Source: Metaphire vulgaris (lineage: Eukaryota; Annelida; Clitellata; Crassiclitellata; Megascolecidae). Taken from it: a stretch of DNA of 64,000 nucleotides. Under the pieces are notes generated by a model. That model searched no databases and had not been told where the DNA came from. It saw only the letters and a program-made list of their open reading frames with translations. Below, piece after piece: positions 23,570-37,410 of the stretch. The position numbers and the translations under genes are program-made. Numbering within the stretch: the stretch's first letter is position 1; every line of letters begins with the position of its first letter. The DNA lies in the NCBI GenBank assembly GCA_018105865.1, contig CM030869.1, positions 780,837 to 844,836 on the forward strand, given 5' to 3'.

Positions 23570-24622
23570 TTATGGGCTTTTTGACAGAAGCAGTTGATAA
23601 GGGTGCAGTGTGTGCTGTTGTGTGTGTAAAAATTTAATCAGTGGAATATGAGTGCAGTTCATTGCCATCACAGCAACAAAATAGCATCAATAACGTCACT
23701 GTCAGGCTCTGCAGCCACAGTAGATGCCAGTGTTGTGCCATTTACCAGCCATTGGCAGCTGTGTTGTGCTGATACAAGCAACAGTGCGTTGAACCAAGGG
23801 CAACAATGAACCAGCCAAACTGGAAGGCCAGTATGGTCAAGCAGACTTCAGTTTTATTGTGCACTATCCCTTCAATATTGAAATCTGCTCTGCGGTAAAC
23901 CATGCGAACATCATCATACTGGCTGAGAATAGATGAAATCGTGAAGAGTTTAACAGAGGAGTTTCTAATTGTGTAGATGCATTTACTAAATCTAATGCTA
24001 ATGTATTTGTCAAATTGTTTTTTTTGATTAGTGGAATGTTTTTTTAGTTTTGAGGTGCTTTTTGCAACCCATTGTATACATTCGTGCTTGTTTTCTATGG
24101 CAAAGCATTAATTTTGTCCACTCAATGATTCAATCAATTTCTCTGGCGCCACTGTCTCATGACGCTGAGGGCAGAGGCCAGAGGAGGTCGATGGAGGAGG
24201 CTGATATAGATCTAGGTACATGGTGTTACAAATGAATTTAAATGTTTAAATTGCTAACAGTTTTGTTTAACAGATACTGTGCATTAACAGTGATACTTGA
24301 GATAACTTTTGCATTAATTTGTAACACAAGATGGCCCTATGGTCTAGACTCAAGAGGATCCTAGTTTCAGCTGTGGTGGAGGGTACCGGTTTGTTGGTAT
24401 AGAAGTAAATGCATGGCAATGCCACACAACCTTTAGCATGTCTTGACTTGTCGTTTGACCAGTTTTCAATTTGCCAGAGGGTTAAGTGGTTTGCTGTTTG
24501 AAAACAACCCCACAACTCACTGGTGATACAGATATTTGGTTGTTGTTTCATTTGAAAGAGGTGATGCCAAAAGTACAGGGGAAACGCAGAAAAACAGTAT
24601 GTGTAATTGTCAGAAAGTGCGT

Positions 24623-24661
<39 letters not shown>

Positions 24662-25883
24662 GAGACACCGATTCAAGAGTTGGCAGAGTTTCATTCAGAC
24701 AGCTAAATAATATTGGATGAGTGAGGCTATGTTTGATTTGCCAGAGCACGGACAGAGGTTCAGGGTTTTATTTTCTACCAGGAGGTTTAAACATTTTCGG
24801 GTGGAGAATGTGTTGGGTGATAATTAAGTTGTGAAATGGTTTAGTTAAATCTAGATAAAGATCATTTTGTGTGAATGGTGAATTTACCCCAAATCTCCGT
24901 CTTGGAAGAAGTGAATTTGTTTAGAACTAAGTAGACATTATACTGGTAAAGCTCTTTGTTGATACTATTGTTGTTGTATAATTGCATAGTATAGTGAGGT
25001 ACATTCCACTGCTTATGCACAATGTCCTCGGCTTTAACCTCTCTTTGACTACTTTGTATCTCATACTTGAACTTTGAAATTGTGTGAGTTTTGTCGGGAA
25101 TGTCGTTTATATATGTACATTGGAAATGCCAAAAGGAAATCAGATTTTTAAAATCTAGAAGGAAACGGCTAGTATGGTGTGATAAGCAGATGAAAATTCC
25201 GTTGTTTAAAAACACAGCAAATGATTGAAGACTGCAAACGATGTCCTATGCATGAGATTGTATCCAGTGCTTTGCAATGACTTGAAATTAAGCTCTCCAT
25301 TTTGTGGCTGTGGTGGTAATGTTTGGTGTTCACAGCTATTTTGTTGGCTGTGGTTGTTGTGCTGTAGTGTTGTTGTTGTTGTTGTTGTTGTTGTTATTGT
25401 TAGAGAATTCAGTTTGAATTGATAGATCTCGGATTGCCCACGTGACAGCTCCCAGTGTTGCCGCATGATTTATGAGTTAGAAAATTCCACCATACATAGT
25501 CTTTGTGACTGTTCTTAGGTGTTGAGATCAATTGCACTGCTGCTGTTTTCAGTGATTGTGGACCTAGTCTGTGAATGTTGCAAATTTGCAATGCCCTGTT
25601 CTGAGTACTAGTAATGTGCTTGGACTTTGCCAAGAGTTGATCAACAATGACAGCTGGGTTGACTCAGGCCGTGCAGTCTATTTTAAAGTGACTGCTGATA
25701 ATAACCGGTAAGGTTGTCACCAGTTTGGAATGCCTGTGTAATAGACTCTAATGAGCATTGCTTCAAAGTTGTTTTAACAAACCTATGACTCAGTGGCTTG
25801 CTGTTTAGGTTTTGCTTTGAAATCCGTGACTAACCGAACTAGCAAATGAGTGGGGGGGGGCATTTAGCTATTGGTTAGGTAGG

Positions 25884-26047
25884 CAGGGGTGTAGCCAGGA
25901 ATTTGATTGGGGAGATAATGTGATTGGGGGAGATGAATTTTAAAATACGTTGAAAATTGTTAAAAACAAATTAAAAACCTTAAGGTAGCCTGCTTTTTTT
26001 TGGGGGGGGGTACAGATATGGATATACCCCTCGTCGCTACGCCCCTG
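25884..26047. mobile_element. hAT-like MITE family X, copy 2 (164 bp)
   Basis: Ends CAGGGGTGTAGCCAGG and GTCGCTACGCCCCTG. Flanks TAGGTAGG and AAGGTAGG match at 7 of 8. Same interior as the copy at 14120. Confidence 0.85.
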
Positions 26048-26509
26048 AAGGTAGGTTTGCAATAATGTTCTATTTGCATGGAGGGGTGTTTAAATCTCCT
26101 TTCCTAGAGACTTATCCCAATGGTGATAAGAAGTATTGAGACAGGCACAATAAGACACCACTGGTAGTTTGTGAAAAAAACGATGATTTTCTACTTGGAA
26201 CCATTTTCTACAGATAAGTTTCCATCTTTAGTCTAGTGAACTGTGCCATGTTTGAACATATTTCTGATTTTTAGCCCTTAAACTCACGTCTAGTGGCCAA
26301 TAGGACAATGTTATTTGCCTGTATGCTAAGATGGGTCAATGAATGGATAATGGCTAATTTGAGTTCTGAAGTGATTTTCCCCATCAGCTTCATACAAGCC
26401 ACGGAGGCATTGGCTTGTGTGTTGTGATAATTTAGAGACTGCGGTTTAATCTTCTTGGCGTTAGAATAATTGTGAAAGTGATGTACCAAAAGCGTTAGAT
26501 TATATATTT

Positions 26510-29280
26510 TTGAATATTAGGCTAACCTAATTATTACAATATTAGGCCTTTTACAGACACAAAGATACATCAATCTATCATAAGTGCAAAATTTCATAGA
26601 ATATATTCACTCCTTTGAGCACTTTTCAACGTTTTAGATTTAAACCTAACCCCTAGGCAATGGCTTATTTTACAGACACAAAGCTACATCAATCTATGTC
26701 ATAAGTGCAAAATTTCATAAGAATATATTCACTCCTTTGAGCACTTTTCAACGTTTGCGATTTGCTTTTACTGCGTTTATATTAACCTAACCTAACCTAA
26801 CCCTGCACCGATTCAAACGAAATTTTACTGACATAAAGCTACATCAATCTATGTCATAAGTGCAAAATTTCATAGAATATATTCACTCCTTTGAGCACTT
26901 TTCAATTTGCTTTTACTTTTATATTAACCTAACCTAACCTAGGCAATGGCTTAGCCTACATTCAAACGAAATTTTACTGACATAAAGCTACATCAATCTG
27001 CAAAATTTCATAAGAATATATTCACTCCTTTGAGCACTTTTCAACGTTTGCGATTTGCTTTTACTGCGTTTATATTAACCTAACCTAACCCTAGGCAATG
27101 GCTTAGCCTGCACCGATTCAAACGAAATTTTACTGACATAAAGACATCAATCTATGTCATACAAAATTTCAATATATTCACTCCTTTGAGCACTTTTCAA
27201 CGTTTATGAAATATTAACCTAACCTAACCTAATATATTTTTACTGACTCTACATCAATCTATGTCATAAGTGCAAAATTTCATAAGAATATATTCACTCC
27301 TTTGCAGCACTTTTAAACGTTTGCGATTTGCTTTTACTGCGTTTATATTAACCTAACCTAACCCTAGGCAATAACGAAATTTTACTGACATAAAGCTACA
27401 TCAATCTATGTCATAAGTGCAAAATTTCATAAGAATATATTCACTCCTTTGAGCACTTTTCAGCGTTTGCGATTTGCAAACGTTTATATTAACCCTAACC
27501 TAACCTTAGGCAATGGCTTAGCTTACATTCAAACGAAATTTTACTGACATAAAGCTACATCAATCTATGTCATAAGTGCAAAATTTCATAAGAATATATT
27601 CACTCCTTTGAGCACTTTTCAACGTTTGCGATTTGCCTTTACTTTTATTAACAACGTAACCTTGGCTTAGCCTGCACCGATTCAAACGAAATTTTACTGA
27701 CATAAAGCTACATCAATCTATGTCATAAGTGCAAAATTTCATAAGAATATATTCACTCCTTTGAGCACTTTTCAACGTTTGCGATTTGCTTTTACTGCGT
27801 TTATATTAACCTAACCTAACCTAGGCAATGGCTTAGCCTGCACGATTCAAACGAAATTTTACTGACATAAAGCTACATCAATCTATGTCATAAGTGCAAA
27901 ATTTCATAAGAATATATTCACTCCTTTGAGCACTTTTCAACGTTTGCGATTTGCCTTTACTGCGTTTATATTAACCTAACCTAACCTAGGCAATGGCTTA
28001 GCCTGCACCGATTCAAACGAAATTTTACTGACATAAAGCTACATCAATCTATGTCATAAGTGCAAAATTTCATAAGAATATATTCACTCCTTTGAGCACT
28101 TTTCAACGTTTGCGATTTGCTTTACTGCGTTTATATTAACCTAACCTAACCTAGGCAATGGCTTAGCCTGCACCGATTCAAACGAAATTTTACTGACATA
28201 AAGCTACATCAATCTATGTCATAAGTGCAAAATTTCATAAGAATATATTCACTCCTTTGAGCACTTTTCAACGTTTGCGATTTGCCTTTACTGCGTTTAT
28301 ATTAACCCTAACCCTAACCCTAGGCAATGGCTTAGCCTGCACCGATTCAAACGAAATTTTACTGACATAAAGCTACATCAATCTATGTCATAAGTGCAAA
28401 ATTTCATAAGAATATATTCACTCCTTTGAGCACTTTTCAACGTTTGCGATTTGCCTTTACTGCGTTTATATTAACCTAACCTAACCCTAGGTAATGGCTT
28501 AGCCTGCACGATTCAAACGAAATTTTACTGACATAAAGCTACATCAATCTATGTCATAAGTGCAAAATTTCATAAGAATATATTCACTCCTTTGAGCACT
28601 TTTCAACGTTTGCGATTTGCCTTTACTGCGTTTATATTAACCCTAACCCTAGACCTAGGCAATGGCTTAGCCTGCACCGATTCAAACGAAATTTTACTGA
28701 CATAAAGCTACATCAATCTATGTCATAAGTGCAAAATTTCATAAGAATATATTCACTCCTTTGAGCACTTTTCAACATTTGCGATTTGCTTTTACTGCGT
28801 TTATATTAACAACCTAACCTTTCCTGCACGATTCAAACGAAATTTTACTGACATAAAGCTACATCAATCTATGTCATAAGTGCAAAATTTCATAAGAATA
28901 TATTCACTCCTTTGAGCACTTTTCAACATTTGCGATTTGCTTTTACTGCGTTTATATTAACCTAACCTAACCTAGGCAATGGCTTAGCCTGCACCGATTC
29001 AAACGAAATTTTACTGACATAAAGCTACATCAATCTATGTCATATTTCAAAGAATATATTCACTCCTTTGAGCACTTTTCAACGTTTACCTTTACTGCGT
29101 TTATATTAACCTAACCTAGACCTAGGCAATGGCTTAGCCTGCACGATTCAAACGAAATTTTACTGACATAAAGTCATCAATCTATGTCATAAAAAATTTC
29201 ATAAGAATATATTCACTCCTTTGAGCACTTTTCAACGTTTGCAATTTGCCCTTACTGTTTATATATTAACCTACCAAGAA
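26510..29280. repeat. satellite array, about 18 units, mostly 150-169 bp
   Basis: The landmark ACTCCTTTGAGCACTTTT recurs about 18 times from 26609 to 29215. The spacing settles at 165-169 bp in the middle of the array and is shorter (116-159 bp) towards both ends, where units carry deletions. Each full unit holds (i) an AACCTAACCTAACC stretch, in some units CCCTAACCCTAACCC; (ii) GCAATGGCTTAGCCTGCACC; and (iii) an interrupted palindrome in which GAAATTTT and TGACATA pair with TATGTCA and AAAATTTC around a loop of about 13 bases. No long open frame is maintained. The central units are the most alike, as expected from unequal exchange. Confidence 0.95.
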
Positions 29281-29645
29281 TGGCATTGGCAGACGTGTGA
29301 ATGGCTAGCACTTTTGACAAGCAAGTGAAGAGGACCTAGAAATCACGTTTTTTTTTCAAAAATTAGGCCACTATCTCTTGTATATCAAAAGTACTTGGCA
29401 TTCAGATTTTTTTGTCTGTGGTATTCTATAATGCTTAAAATGGACATTTTTAAACTATCCAGAATGGTATTGGCAGACGTGTGAATGGCTAGCACTTTTG
29501 ACAGGCAAGTGAAGAAAACCAAGTAATCAAGATTTTTCAAAAATTAGGGCACTTTCTCTTGTACATCAAAAGTGCTTGGCATTCAGAATTTTGCCTGTGG
29601 TATTCTCTTTTGCTTAAAATGGACATTTTTATCAAGGTACTCTTT
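29277..29645. repeat. tandem duplication, two 184-bp units next to the satellite
   Basis: The segment beginning AGAATGGCATTGGCAGACGT (29277) is repeated from 29461 with about 10-15 percent differences by eye. It continues through TGCTTAAAATGGACATTTTT in both copies. It directly abuts the last satellite unit but does not share its sequence. Confidence 0.8.
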
Positions 29646-30230
29646 TAGCTGTCCCAAATGTCTACGTCACCGCCAGTGCCAAATATTTCCCGCTTTTCTC
29701 AACGTAAATTTAGTTACTCTGAAACTGATATCTTGCCCGTATCACGTACGGGATTAACGCTAAGGAGGTTAACCAATGTGTTATTTATTTGTGGGAGATG
29801 CAGATTGTCTTTTCCTCTGAACCTTTGGTTATTTTAATTCGTTAATCTTTTTGTTAGAGAAGTTTCATCCAACTTTTTTTCCAAAGTATCATAGTGCTTG
29901 GGTTAAGCACAGGTGTGTGCTGTGGTGGTGGTGGTGATGATAAGAGTTATTGTGTTTGCAGTGTAATATTTCAAATCTGGACTAGCAATGGCCAATGGAT
30001 AAATTGCTGTTGTATTGCTAGCATTATATAGACTATAGAGTGCAATGCATTTCAGTGGAAGGTTAAAGCCAACCTCTAGACCCTGTGATCTCATTTCAGA
30101 ATTCAGATGACTGAAGCCTTTCTTGTAAAATGTTTATTCTGTTTTGAAGAACCTAAATCAAAGTGCTCAAGCAGAAATCTCCAGGATGAATGATTGAACT
30201 TAGAATGGGATCCATCAAATTCTCTCTTCT

Positions 30231-30239
30231 CTTTCTCTC

Positions 30240-30331
<92 letters not shown>
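30231..30331. repeat. (CT)n-(CTGT)n compound microsatellite
   Basis: CT repeats, then about eight CTGT units, then CT repeats, then a short CA tract. Confidence 0.9.
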
Positions 30332-30334
<3 letters not shown>

Positions 30335-30842
30335 TGCACCAACACATTCTTACGCCCTGCATTCACTTGGCCTTCATCTTTTAAGAACAAAAGGCATTGA
30401 TTATGTAGTTGTTGTCAATTTTGTCTCTAGCCACGTAGACAATCCTATTTTAGCAGAATATATGTATGTACATGTTTATTTAGTCCTATATCCCCATTTA
30501 TATACACAATTCAAGGATAACACAGTTAAAGCCTGAATAATGTGATTATCCAGGCTGTTTAATGTTTATATTGAATGTTAAACAGAGTTTACATTAACAA
30601 AATTTAAATGTGTGGTGTTGATGTAAGTTTTGAGAGCTCTAGCCCTCTCTCTGTAATGTTAAAGATCCAAATTGAGCTTTGTTTTTACTTGAAGTGATAT
30701 TGGAGTTCTAAATTTGACTTTGAAAATTGTTAAAATGTAGAGAATTATATATAGATCAACAATGCATCAGAGATGCATAGTAAACAACCTCTGTACATAG
30801 GCTGCATAGGCTGTATATGCATGTTGGTTGTAGAAGGTGTTC

Positions 30843-31267
30843 TTTATTTATTTATTTATTTATTGACAATTTATATAGCGCAGTAGAACAAGGCTAAGGC
30901 CTACAACAAGAGCGCTTAACACAGTTCATATCCAATATTAAATAAATATGTCTTCAAATTTCTAATGAAAAGTCCAGCTGAGACTGCTCCAGTCACATTG
31001 TCTGGAAGAGAGTTCCACAGGGCGGGATTCCCCCGCGCGAATGATCTTTCCCCAAACTTAGGGGTCTTGGACGGGGACCAACAACTTGGACCAACAACTG
31101 CACTCTCCGACTAGACCTAAGAACCGATCTCCTCTCGATCTCCTCTCGATCACAGTCGATCTCCGTACAAGTACAGTTAGATAATCGGGACAGAATGGAT
31201 CGTGTAAAGCCCGAAACGTAAGCCAACAGCGCTTGTAGACAATGCTCTGTGGAACACGGAGCCAATC

Positions 31268-31270
<3 letters not shown>
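30843..31270 (-). mobile_element. non-LTR retrotransposon 3' end (CR1/L2-like)
   Basis: On the minus strand, one frame reads FGERSFARGNPALWNSLPDN followed by VTGAVSAGLFIRNLKTYLF, the typical end of LINE ORF2 proteins. A short 3' untranslated region containing the word GCGCTATATA and an (AAAT)n tail at 30843-30863 follow. Upstream the frame is broken, so this is a 5'-truncated dead copy. A related 3' end lies at 63660-64000. Confidence 0.75.
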
Positions 31271-31308
<38 letters not shown>

Positions 31309-33524
31309 ATGGTTTTATGACTCTCCATTTTCAACTGAGAAGGAATTTGTTATTTGTACATAATTATTCTAGGTCTGCTGCCATTTCATGTTTTTCATAT
31401 TGACAATGCTGAACAATATTTGGATAGAATTAGTATTGATTTATTGACTAAATTTATCTCTGGGAAATATTTGAGAGATGTCTTCTGATTAAGTAAATGC
31501 TACGAGATTCCCATATTTCAAGGTGTGCATTGTCCACAGTCTGTGAGCTGCTGGCCAATAGCTTGGGTTTGCATGACACGTCATACTGGGTCTCTCAAAG
31601 CACTTGATTGACTTCTAGGCAATATATTTTTCAGTGGCATCTGCTTTAGCATCTATCAGTTTTATTTTGTTGTCTTGTCATCATATTAGTTTCAGCCAAA
31701 AGGATGAAGTGGTTTCAATTTTTTCCAGGGTGTGACGTTGATCGCTAAAAGTAAAGTACAAAGTCTTTCTCAGCGTCAGTGACTGTCTCACTGCTTTCAA
31801 TGTATGGTGATGCCTTACAATTTGTGTTGCAAATTAACATCTGCTTGAAATTTGTTTGAACTATAGAGAGAGGTCCTGCAGTAACAAGTGCATTTATTGG
31901 GAAGATGCTTTCCGTCTGTTTTGGAAGTCTGAAAACCTGTAGCCGTTAACGGATGGATGGGGCCTTACTGGCCATTTGTTCAAGGGGTGAACCACTGTTG
32001 GTCCCTCCTCTCCCCCCCACAATAATGAATTGCAAATTACCTGTGGACCTCAAGTGTAGTCATTCTTTTGGTTGAATATTTAATTGATTTTCGGATGTTG
32101 CTGCTTTGTTAACTGTTGGTTTCGTTAATTAACTGATTGTCCAAAAACTCATCCGTAGACAACAATGGCTGTTTTTCCGTGGAACTCGTATTTCTGTGTC
32201 TGCTGCATACAGAGGCCTGAGTGCTGTGTGACCATTTGCATGACAGTAACTTATGTAAAATCTATATTTAAGATCTGTGTTTTGTCATTAAGTCTGCCTC
32301 ATTGCCCTGCTGATGTTGGCTGTGCAGTTGGGGGCTGGCACTCAGACTCTGTCATTGTGTTGTGGAATTAGTGGAATAATTGTACAAAATACTGAGGCTT
32401 TGATAGCTGGAGATTCATTGCTTTCATGAAAATTCTGTGGCAACATACCGTCTGTCCAATGAGGCTTTATTGTTATAAATTAAATGCTATTTTTGTCTGT
32501 GAATGACTGAAATATATAATGTCAAGACTCAGAACAAGAATTTTCTAAGTATTATTCAGACTTGGAAAAAATTTGTATAATTGTGCATTGTTCTTGACCA
32601 TCATTGTGGATTTTCTATAGAGAATTTAATATGTTTTAAACAGTAGGTATATGACTGAATAGATGTTAATATATTATGCTACATATAGCCAACATTTTCT
32701 ATACATTTTCACTGAATATGCATAGTTGCTTGGGACGGGGACTGTATAGCATAGATGGCTTCTGGGTGTGCTTTATGGACAATGTAAGTGAAGATATGAT
32801 AAGTGCTAATTAGTTTTTATATTGCACAGTGTATATTGATTTGATGGGTTTGTGGCACTTTACCATGCAGAGAGTATTGTTTCACTTTTCGTTTGAGCTG
32901 TGAGAGTGGAGGAGTTTACATGAGATCTGGCTTCGAGTGATTCTTGAGTTTCACATTGACAAAGATTATTCCTTACACATTGTTTCCTGTATGCATTTGG
33001 TTCAGCCAAGGCCTTCTCTGGTTCAGCTAAACTCCAAGTGCCGTCTCAGTGAGTAGATGTACAACTGTATGGTTTAGATTATGGGCTTGAAGCAGAAGTA
33101 AGGCTGACTTAATAGGCCTGCATTTACCACACACAGTATATTTCAGTTTGAAAGTTGCCCTTTTAAGTGGGACTTTGAAAAAGCTAACCTGTGTGTTACC
33201 AGTAATGTTACCGGTACTGGGCTTGTGGTTATCAGTTGATGGGCTAGCACCAGTCCTGCAGTAGAGGGAGGAGGGCTGTAAGGGGCCTGTACCTCTTGAG
33301 AGACCATTGGCGGAGGGTTGGCAAATTTGGTGAAGGATCTTTTTGCCATTTACAGTGGCGTAGCCAGAGGGGTTTGGGGGGTTAAACCCCCCTTGCCTGC
33401 CGACGAAAAAAATTTGTTAATGTGTTTCCATACATTTTTAATTTTTGGATGCAGTTTTGAAAGTTTTGTTTTGAGTGAATCAGCAGGAATAGTTATGGGT
33501 TCAATTTCACGATTATTATTATTG

Positions 33525-33571
<47 letters not shown>

Positions 33572-35562
33572 ACTGATAATTAATTTATTGATGTTACTGT
33601 TTAATACCTCGTGCTGGGTTACAAGGACGTTAGAGGCGTGCCTCCGGGTGGTGGATGGGGGAGGTCCTTCTCCAGAGGGATTGTGCTGAATAATATGGAA
33701 TAAGGCACCGTGAACCAACTGTAACTAAGAGAAGGATAACTCTGATTTCAAACCGGGGCAGATTAATAGTGACCCTTTGTGGTTCTGTGGTATATTTGTG
33801 ATATTTTTCTGTGCTGTTAATATACTCGTATGTGAATGAAGTCTGTATATAATAAAGAATAATGAAAATCTCTTAATGAGTTTGGTCGATAATTTCCGTT
33901 GTGGGCAATCATGCAATTCAAATGGCCAATATGTTATCTGTGTATGTATAAGTACATAACATTACACTGATGCTGCTAATGAGACACGATGCTCAGTGTG
34001 AACTGTTCAATAGTAGGCAGCGGTTGATGTCTTATTGTGGCCATGGAATCAAATGACCAATGCTTATGAGGCTCTTCTGATTGTTTGTCAATGATATCCA
34101 GGGTAAACATAGGAAAAGTTCAGGTGTGTGCTAAAGCAGGACAACGCTCTCTGCACTAAAAAAGCGCCTGAATCCAGTCAATACAATCTGGTTCAATAAT
34201 TATTCAAGTGGGATCATTGCATTTGGCAATGAAACTCACTCCTGCTGCTATCGACTCAGTTATTCAAGTGCATTTTCATCTCTACGGTGATATCCAGTGA
34301 CCAGTCCCCAAATTTTCTCCATATGCTTCTGCCAAATGCTGGTCATTGGAAGTCCTCTGGAAGCTGATTAATTATTACTTTCAGAAACTGATTTTTGACC
34401 TTCTTACTTTCTCTGTGTTCCGGTTATAACATCTGCTGCATTTATGCAAAGTGATTTGCTTTTAGGAAGTATTAGTTGAAATGGTCTGCATTGGTTTTGC
34501 ATAAAATTGTGACTTCTAAGATTTCTGCCACTGTCCAGAAATTATGAGTTTATATGGAGACTTTTGGAGAGCATGATTAGCAGATTAGCATGATTAGGTT
34601 ATTATTTTGTTTATCTCTGAGTAGACTTCCACCTTTTTTTCTGTTTGATCTGATTATCTGTGTATTTAAATTGTGAGTATTGATAATAATAATTGGTTGT
34701 TTCTGGTAGTCTGTTAATCTAACATTGGTTTAAATTTTATTTGGCTACAGTTACATGCAAAGCCAACACTGTGTTGGTGGGTTTCAATTTCCTCCCATAG
34801 CTGTGGCTCTCTGGCTACTGGCGTTTATGTATGCGTGTGGGGTGGTGAAGAGGACGGAGGGTGGTGGTGGTGATGATTGGCTGAAACATGACCATGCTCA
34901 AAGCTTGTGACTGTTAAATAGTAGTGCAAAAAGAATTTTTCTTTGAAGTAATTAGTGAATTTTAAAAAATTGTGCTGACAGGTTCTCTTTTGCATTGAAG
35001 GCATTAATTTTAAGGAACAAGGCGGAGGAAAAGAAGGGAAGGAGGAGGAGGAGGAGGAGAGGTAGAAGGAGCCGTGTCCAGTGCAGCAGTGTCCGGGGTC
35101 TGTTCTCACCATGACAGGTAAATCAGTGGCTTTTGAATTTAACCTCAGGTTGCTCAAATACCTGACACCACCCATACCTGACACCCCAGGCCAACAAGGA
35201 CAGGAGATAGAAAGTCCTTTTGACTTAAAACCTCAAACAATCCGCTTAAATGCATGGAAGATGGATGGTCTAAACCACTGGCATAGCCACTCTAATGGGG
35301 ACCAGTCGATATGTACACCCCCATTCCAGAACCATGGCTACGCCACTGGTCTAAATTCAACAGCGTCTGTATGATATGCCACCAATCCCATGACATATTT
35401 CAATTGGTTAACTAATCCAGAAGCCATGAACTTAAGCGGGTTTGCCTTATGCTAGTTAGTAGCTTACTTTTTAGATGCTTGCTTGCTCTGATTTAGTTAC
35501 TTCAGTGCTTGGTTTCTTTTTGTCGTTATCAGTTGACGTGAATTTAACACAATGTTGACCGC

Positions 35563-35719
35563 CAGTGTTTTATCCAGGCCTTTTACGGGGGATTCCCCAA
35601 AACCTCAAAATCCCCCAAATATTTCAGCAGTGACACAAATGTTTGCATTGAGTGGTGTCTCTTCTCCTCCAGCCAAGTCAATTTGCCTCTCCAAGACCTG
35701 GAGTCTGGATAAAACGCTG
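35563..35719. mobile_element. hAT-like MITE family U, copy 2
   Basis: Ends CAGTGTTTTATCCAGGCC and GGATAAAACGCTG. Flanks TTGACCGC and TTGACGGT match at 6 of 8. Same interior as the copies at 11888 and 37458. Confidence 0.75.
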
Positions 35720-36271
35720 TTGACGGTAGATGCCAATTATTGTTCCTTCCCAGATATTTTAATTTCCATAATGCACCCGTGTGCCTTGTTGCCGCTGTGC
35801 ATTTGATGTCCTGACGGGACACTTGAAGACCTCAAAACCGAATCCCCACTTTTAAAGATCTTTGTAACTTGATGATGAGTGAGGTTGCTTTTTTGACAAG
35901 TACATTGAACAAGTTGAGGCAGTTCATTGTTAAGGGGGAGGGGGGCTGTGATGGTGCTTTGTTTGCACTGTGGGTGTACCGGGTACTTTGTGGGTGTCCT
36001 GAAGAACGGGTTTAACTTGAAACTGATAGAGATTATAGTTTGAAAAGCGGTCACACAGCGAGCTTCTTGCCTCTCTTATGCTGGGTTTGAGCATCCTCTA
36101 TTTGCGTGGGTATTCATTTACATTGCCAATTCATTTTGGTCTTGTTGTGCCTATTTCACCCAAGTTACCGTACCTTATCTCACAGGACAGGTATTTCTGA
36201 TTTTTCTCTCTGCAGAACATTGCCAGGAAGTATTTTAGGATATTCCAAACTAACAGTATATAAAAAACTAA

Positions 36272-36573
36272 CAGTGGCGATTCCAGGAATTCTTGGTGGG
36301 GGGATGAAAACATTTATAGGAAGTTGGTGGGGGATGCAAAGTGAAGAAGAAAAAAGAAAAGAGAGAAAAAATTCATTGTTAATTGTTTTGTCCACTAAAT
36401 GTTAATAAACCTTGCCAAGAAAGGCTGACAAGCAAAAGAAGAAGGTCATTCGCAGTATTTTTCACCAAATTAAAAAAAAACTCACTGGAAAATAGGTTGA
36501 CAAGCAGAAAAGGTCATCCCGGAACCCCGGTGGGGGTGCATCCTCAGTCATCAACATGGTGGAACCGCCACTG
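36272..36573. mobile_element. hAT-like MITE (302 bp)
   Basis: Ends CAGTGGCGATTCCAGG and GGTGGAACCGCCACTG. Flanks AAAACTAA and CACACTAA match at 6 of 8. The interior has two GACAAGCA..A.AAGGTCAT motifs shared with other elements here. Confidence 0.75.
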
Positions 36574-37270
36574 CACACTAATACTGGTATAACTTTTGAC
36601 GATTTCAAAATAAGCAATAGGATTATTAAGGAACAGCCAGAATCATAGATGAAGATTGTTGAAATTTCACAGACATCTCTGTTGTCTGCATATCTACGTT
36701 TATTTTGCGAATGCTCCTCAGAGCCACAGGATTTATTTAATAACAAGAAATATTTGAGTAATAAAAGGTAATTTAAAAGAAATTGATGTCTCTATATTGA
36801 TATTGACAGTTGAATATAAGTCCAACAGAATACTGCTAGTTTATTGAGTGTTGTTGATTCTGTCTTCAACCCACTGCATAGCTTCATTTTTCTCTCTGGA
36901 GTGCTTGTGCCAGGGTTGCAATGGCATGAACCTGCTTGGCTTTGTGTGGGCTGATATGTACAATCGATGCCAACAGTTTCTTAGTATAGTTTTACTTATT
37001 GTTTGATATTCTCTGGCTTTCTGTTTGATATGTTAAATGCCAAGATATGCACTTATGTACTTTTCACAGTATTTCCTAATTTCCTATCTTATATGTGCAA
37101 AGATATCCACAGATTTAAATAAATGTCAACCTGTAATGTAGACAAGCATTCTTATGTTTTCATATGAACTGAACTGACATCTGATTTCAACTCATCTAGC
37201 CTTTGCACAAAACGATCCCAATGATTTAGCATTTTTGGTTACATATTTTGTTTAAAAAAGAGAATTTATT

Positions 37271-37410
37271 GGTTCTTTCCCGTTATCTGGACCCCAGTAG
37301 AGGGATGGTGTAGTTGGCTAGAGAGGCGTTAGGGTAACTTAGGGTTAGGGTCAGGTTCCCCACCGAAAAGCCATTACACATCACTGGGGTCCAGATAACG
37401 GGAAAGTACC
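37271..37410. mobile_element. MITE (140 bp) with 28-bp terminal repeats
   Basis: Terminal repeats start GGTTCTTTCCCGTTATCTGG and end in the matching inverted sequence GGGAAAGTACC. Perfect 8-bp duplications AATTTATT at 37263-37270 and 37411-37418. The interior includes TTAGGGTAACTTAGGGTTAG, a telomere-like stretch. Confidence 0.85.

Noticed and set aside
24267..24749. 160-codon minus-strand frame
   Set aside because: No recognisable domain, crosses a GA tract, composition like non-coding DNA, no splice or promoter support.
26510..29280. CRISPR-like array of regularly spaced repeats
   Set aside because: Units are directly tandem, about 165 bp, with no unique spacers, and the genome is clearly eukaryotic. 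It is a satellite.
26510..29280. Hammerhead ribozyme in the satellite unit
   Set aside because: The CTGANGA and GAAA core elements of a hammerhead are not both present in the right arrangement around the palindrome.
33590..33720. Possible LINE or gene fragment near CGTGCCTCCGGGTGGTGGAT
   Set aside because: Looks repeat-like, but no diagnostic protein motif or boundary could be read, so no call is made.
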